Below are positions 18,978 to 18,978 of a DNA stretch of 18,978 nucleotides, in pieces. The translations under genes were made by a program, and so were the position numbers. Under the pieces are notes generated by a model. That model was not told the DNA's origin and searched no databases. It was given only the letters and a program-made list of their open reading frames with translations. Each line of letters begins with the position of its first letter. Position 1 is the first letter of the stretch. Origin of the DNA: Planctomycetia bacterium (GTDB lineage: Bacteria; Planctomycetota; Phycisphaerae; Phycisphaerales; SM1A02); contig JAACEA010000442.1 of the NCBI GenBank assembly GCA_009936695.1, forward strand, positions 1 through 18,978, given 5' to 3'.

Positions 18978-18978
18978 A

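Overview
The window is GC-rich bacterial DNA with a strongly GC-biased third codon position, which keeps long antisense frames open. The gene set points to a planctomycete, most likely of the Phycisphaerae type: a multiheme cytochrome with a C-terminal dockerin-like repeat pair, a TPR-secretin with a glycine-rich tract, RNase Y, fused ABC-2 permeases and zinc-ribbon membrane proteins. This assignment is an inference from gene content; there is no rRNA in the window.

Layout. 1-328 is the end of an oligopeptide-type ABC permease (+). 359-1039 is a lipoprotein of unknown role (-). 1218-3300 is a promoter and a five-heme secreted cytochrome (+), which meets a duplicated ABC-2 permease (3403-5217, -) at a perfect 21-bp hairpin. 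A 660-base gap (5218-5877) holds a promoter and several hairpins but no convincing ORF. Next come rny (5878-7467, +) and two tandem paralogous membrane proteins with two cysteine clusters each (7477-8484 and 8532-10199, +). A nucleotide-sugar epimerase (10203-11213, -) ends 3 bases from the second of these. A DUF4139 exported protein (11441-12988, +) converges on a partner-switch/rRNA methylase operon read leftwards: STAS antagonist (14441-14800), RsbW-like kinase (13922-14374) and rsmA (13063-13878). A large secretin (14951-18025, -) has its own promoter and U-tailed terminator. The 3' part of carA (18492-18977, -) closes the window.

How the parts relate. Most genes are independent units: information processing (rny, rsmA), pyrimidine/arginine supply (carA), envelope and export functions (secretin, cytochrome, DUF4139 protein, permeases, epimerase), and one regulatory pair (STAS/RsbW). 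Three promoters share the form TTGnnn, 16-17 bases, TACGCT. Three ATGs lie 6-7 bases after a TAGnnT hexamer, which looks like leaderless transcription. No mobile element, CRISPR array, tRNA or rRNA was seen. The least explained items are the paralogous zinc-ribbon membrane pair, the structured gap before rny, and the glycine/phenylalanine tract inside the secretin.
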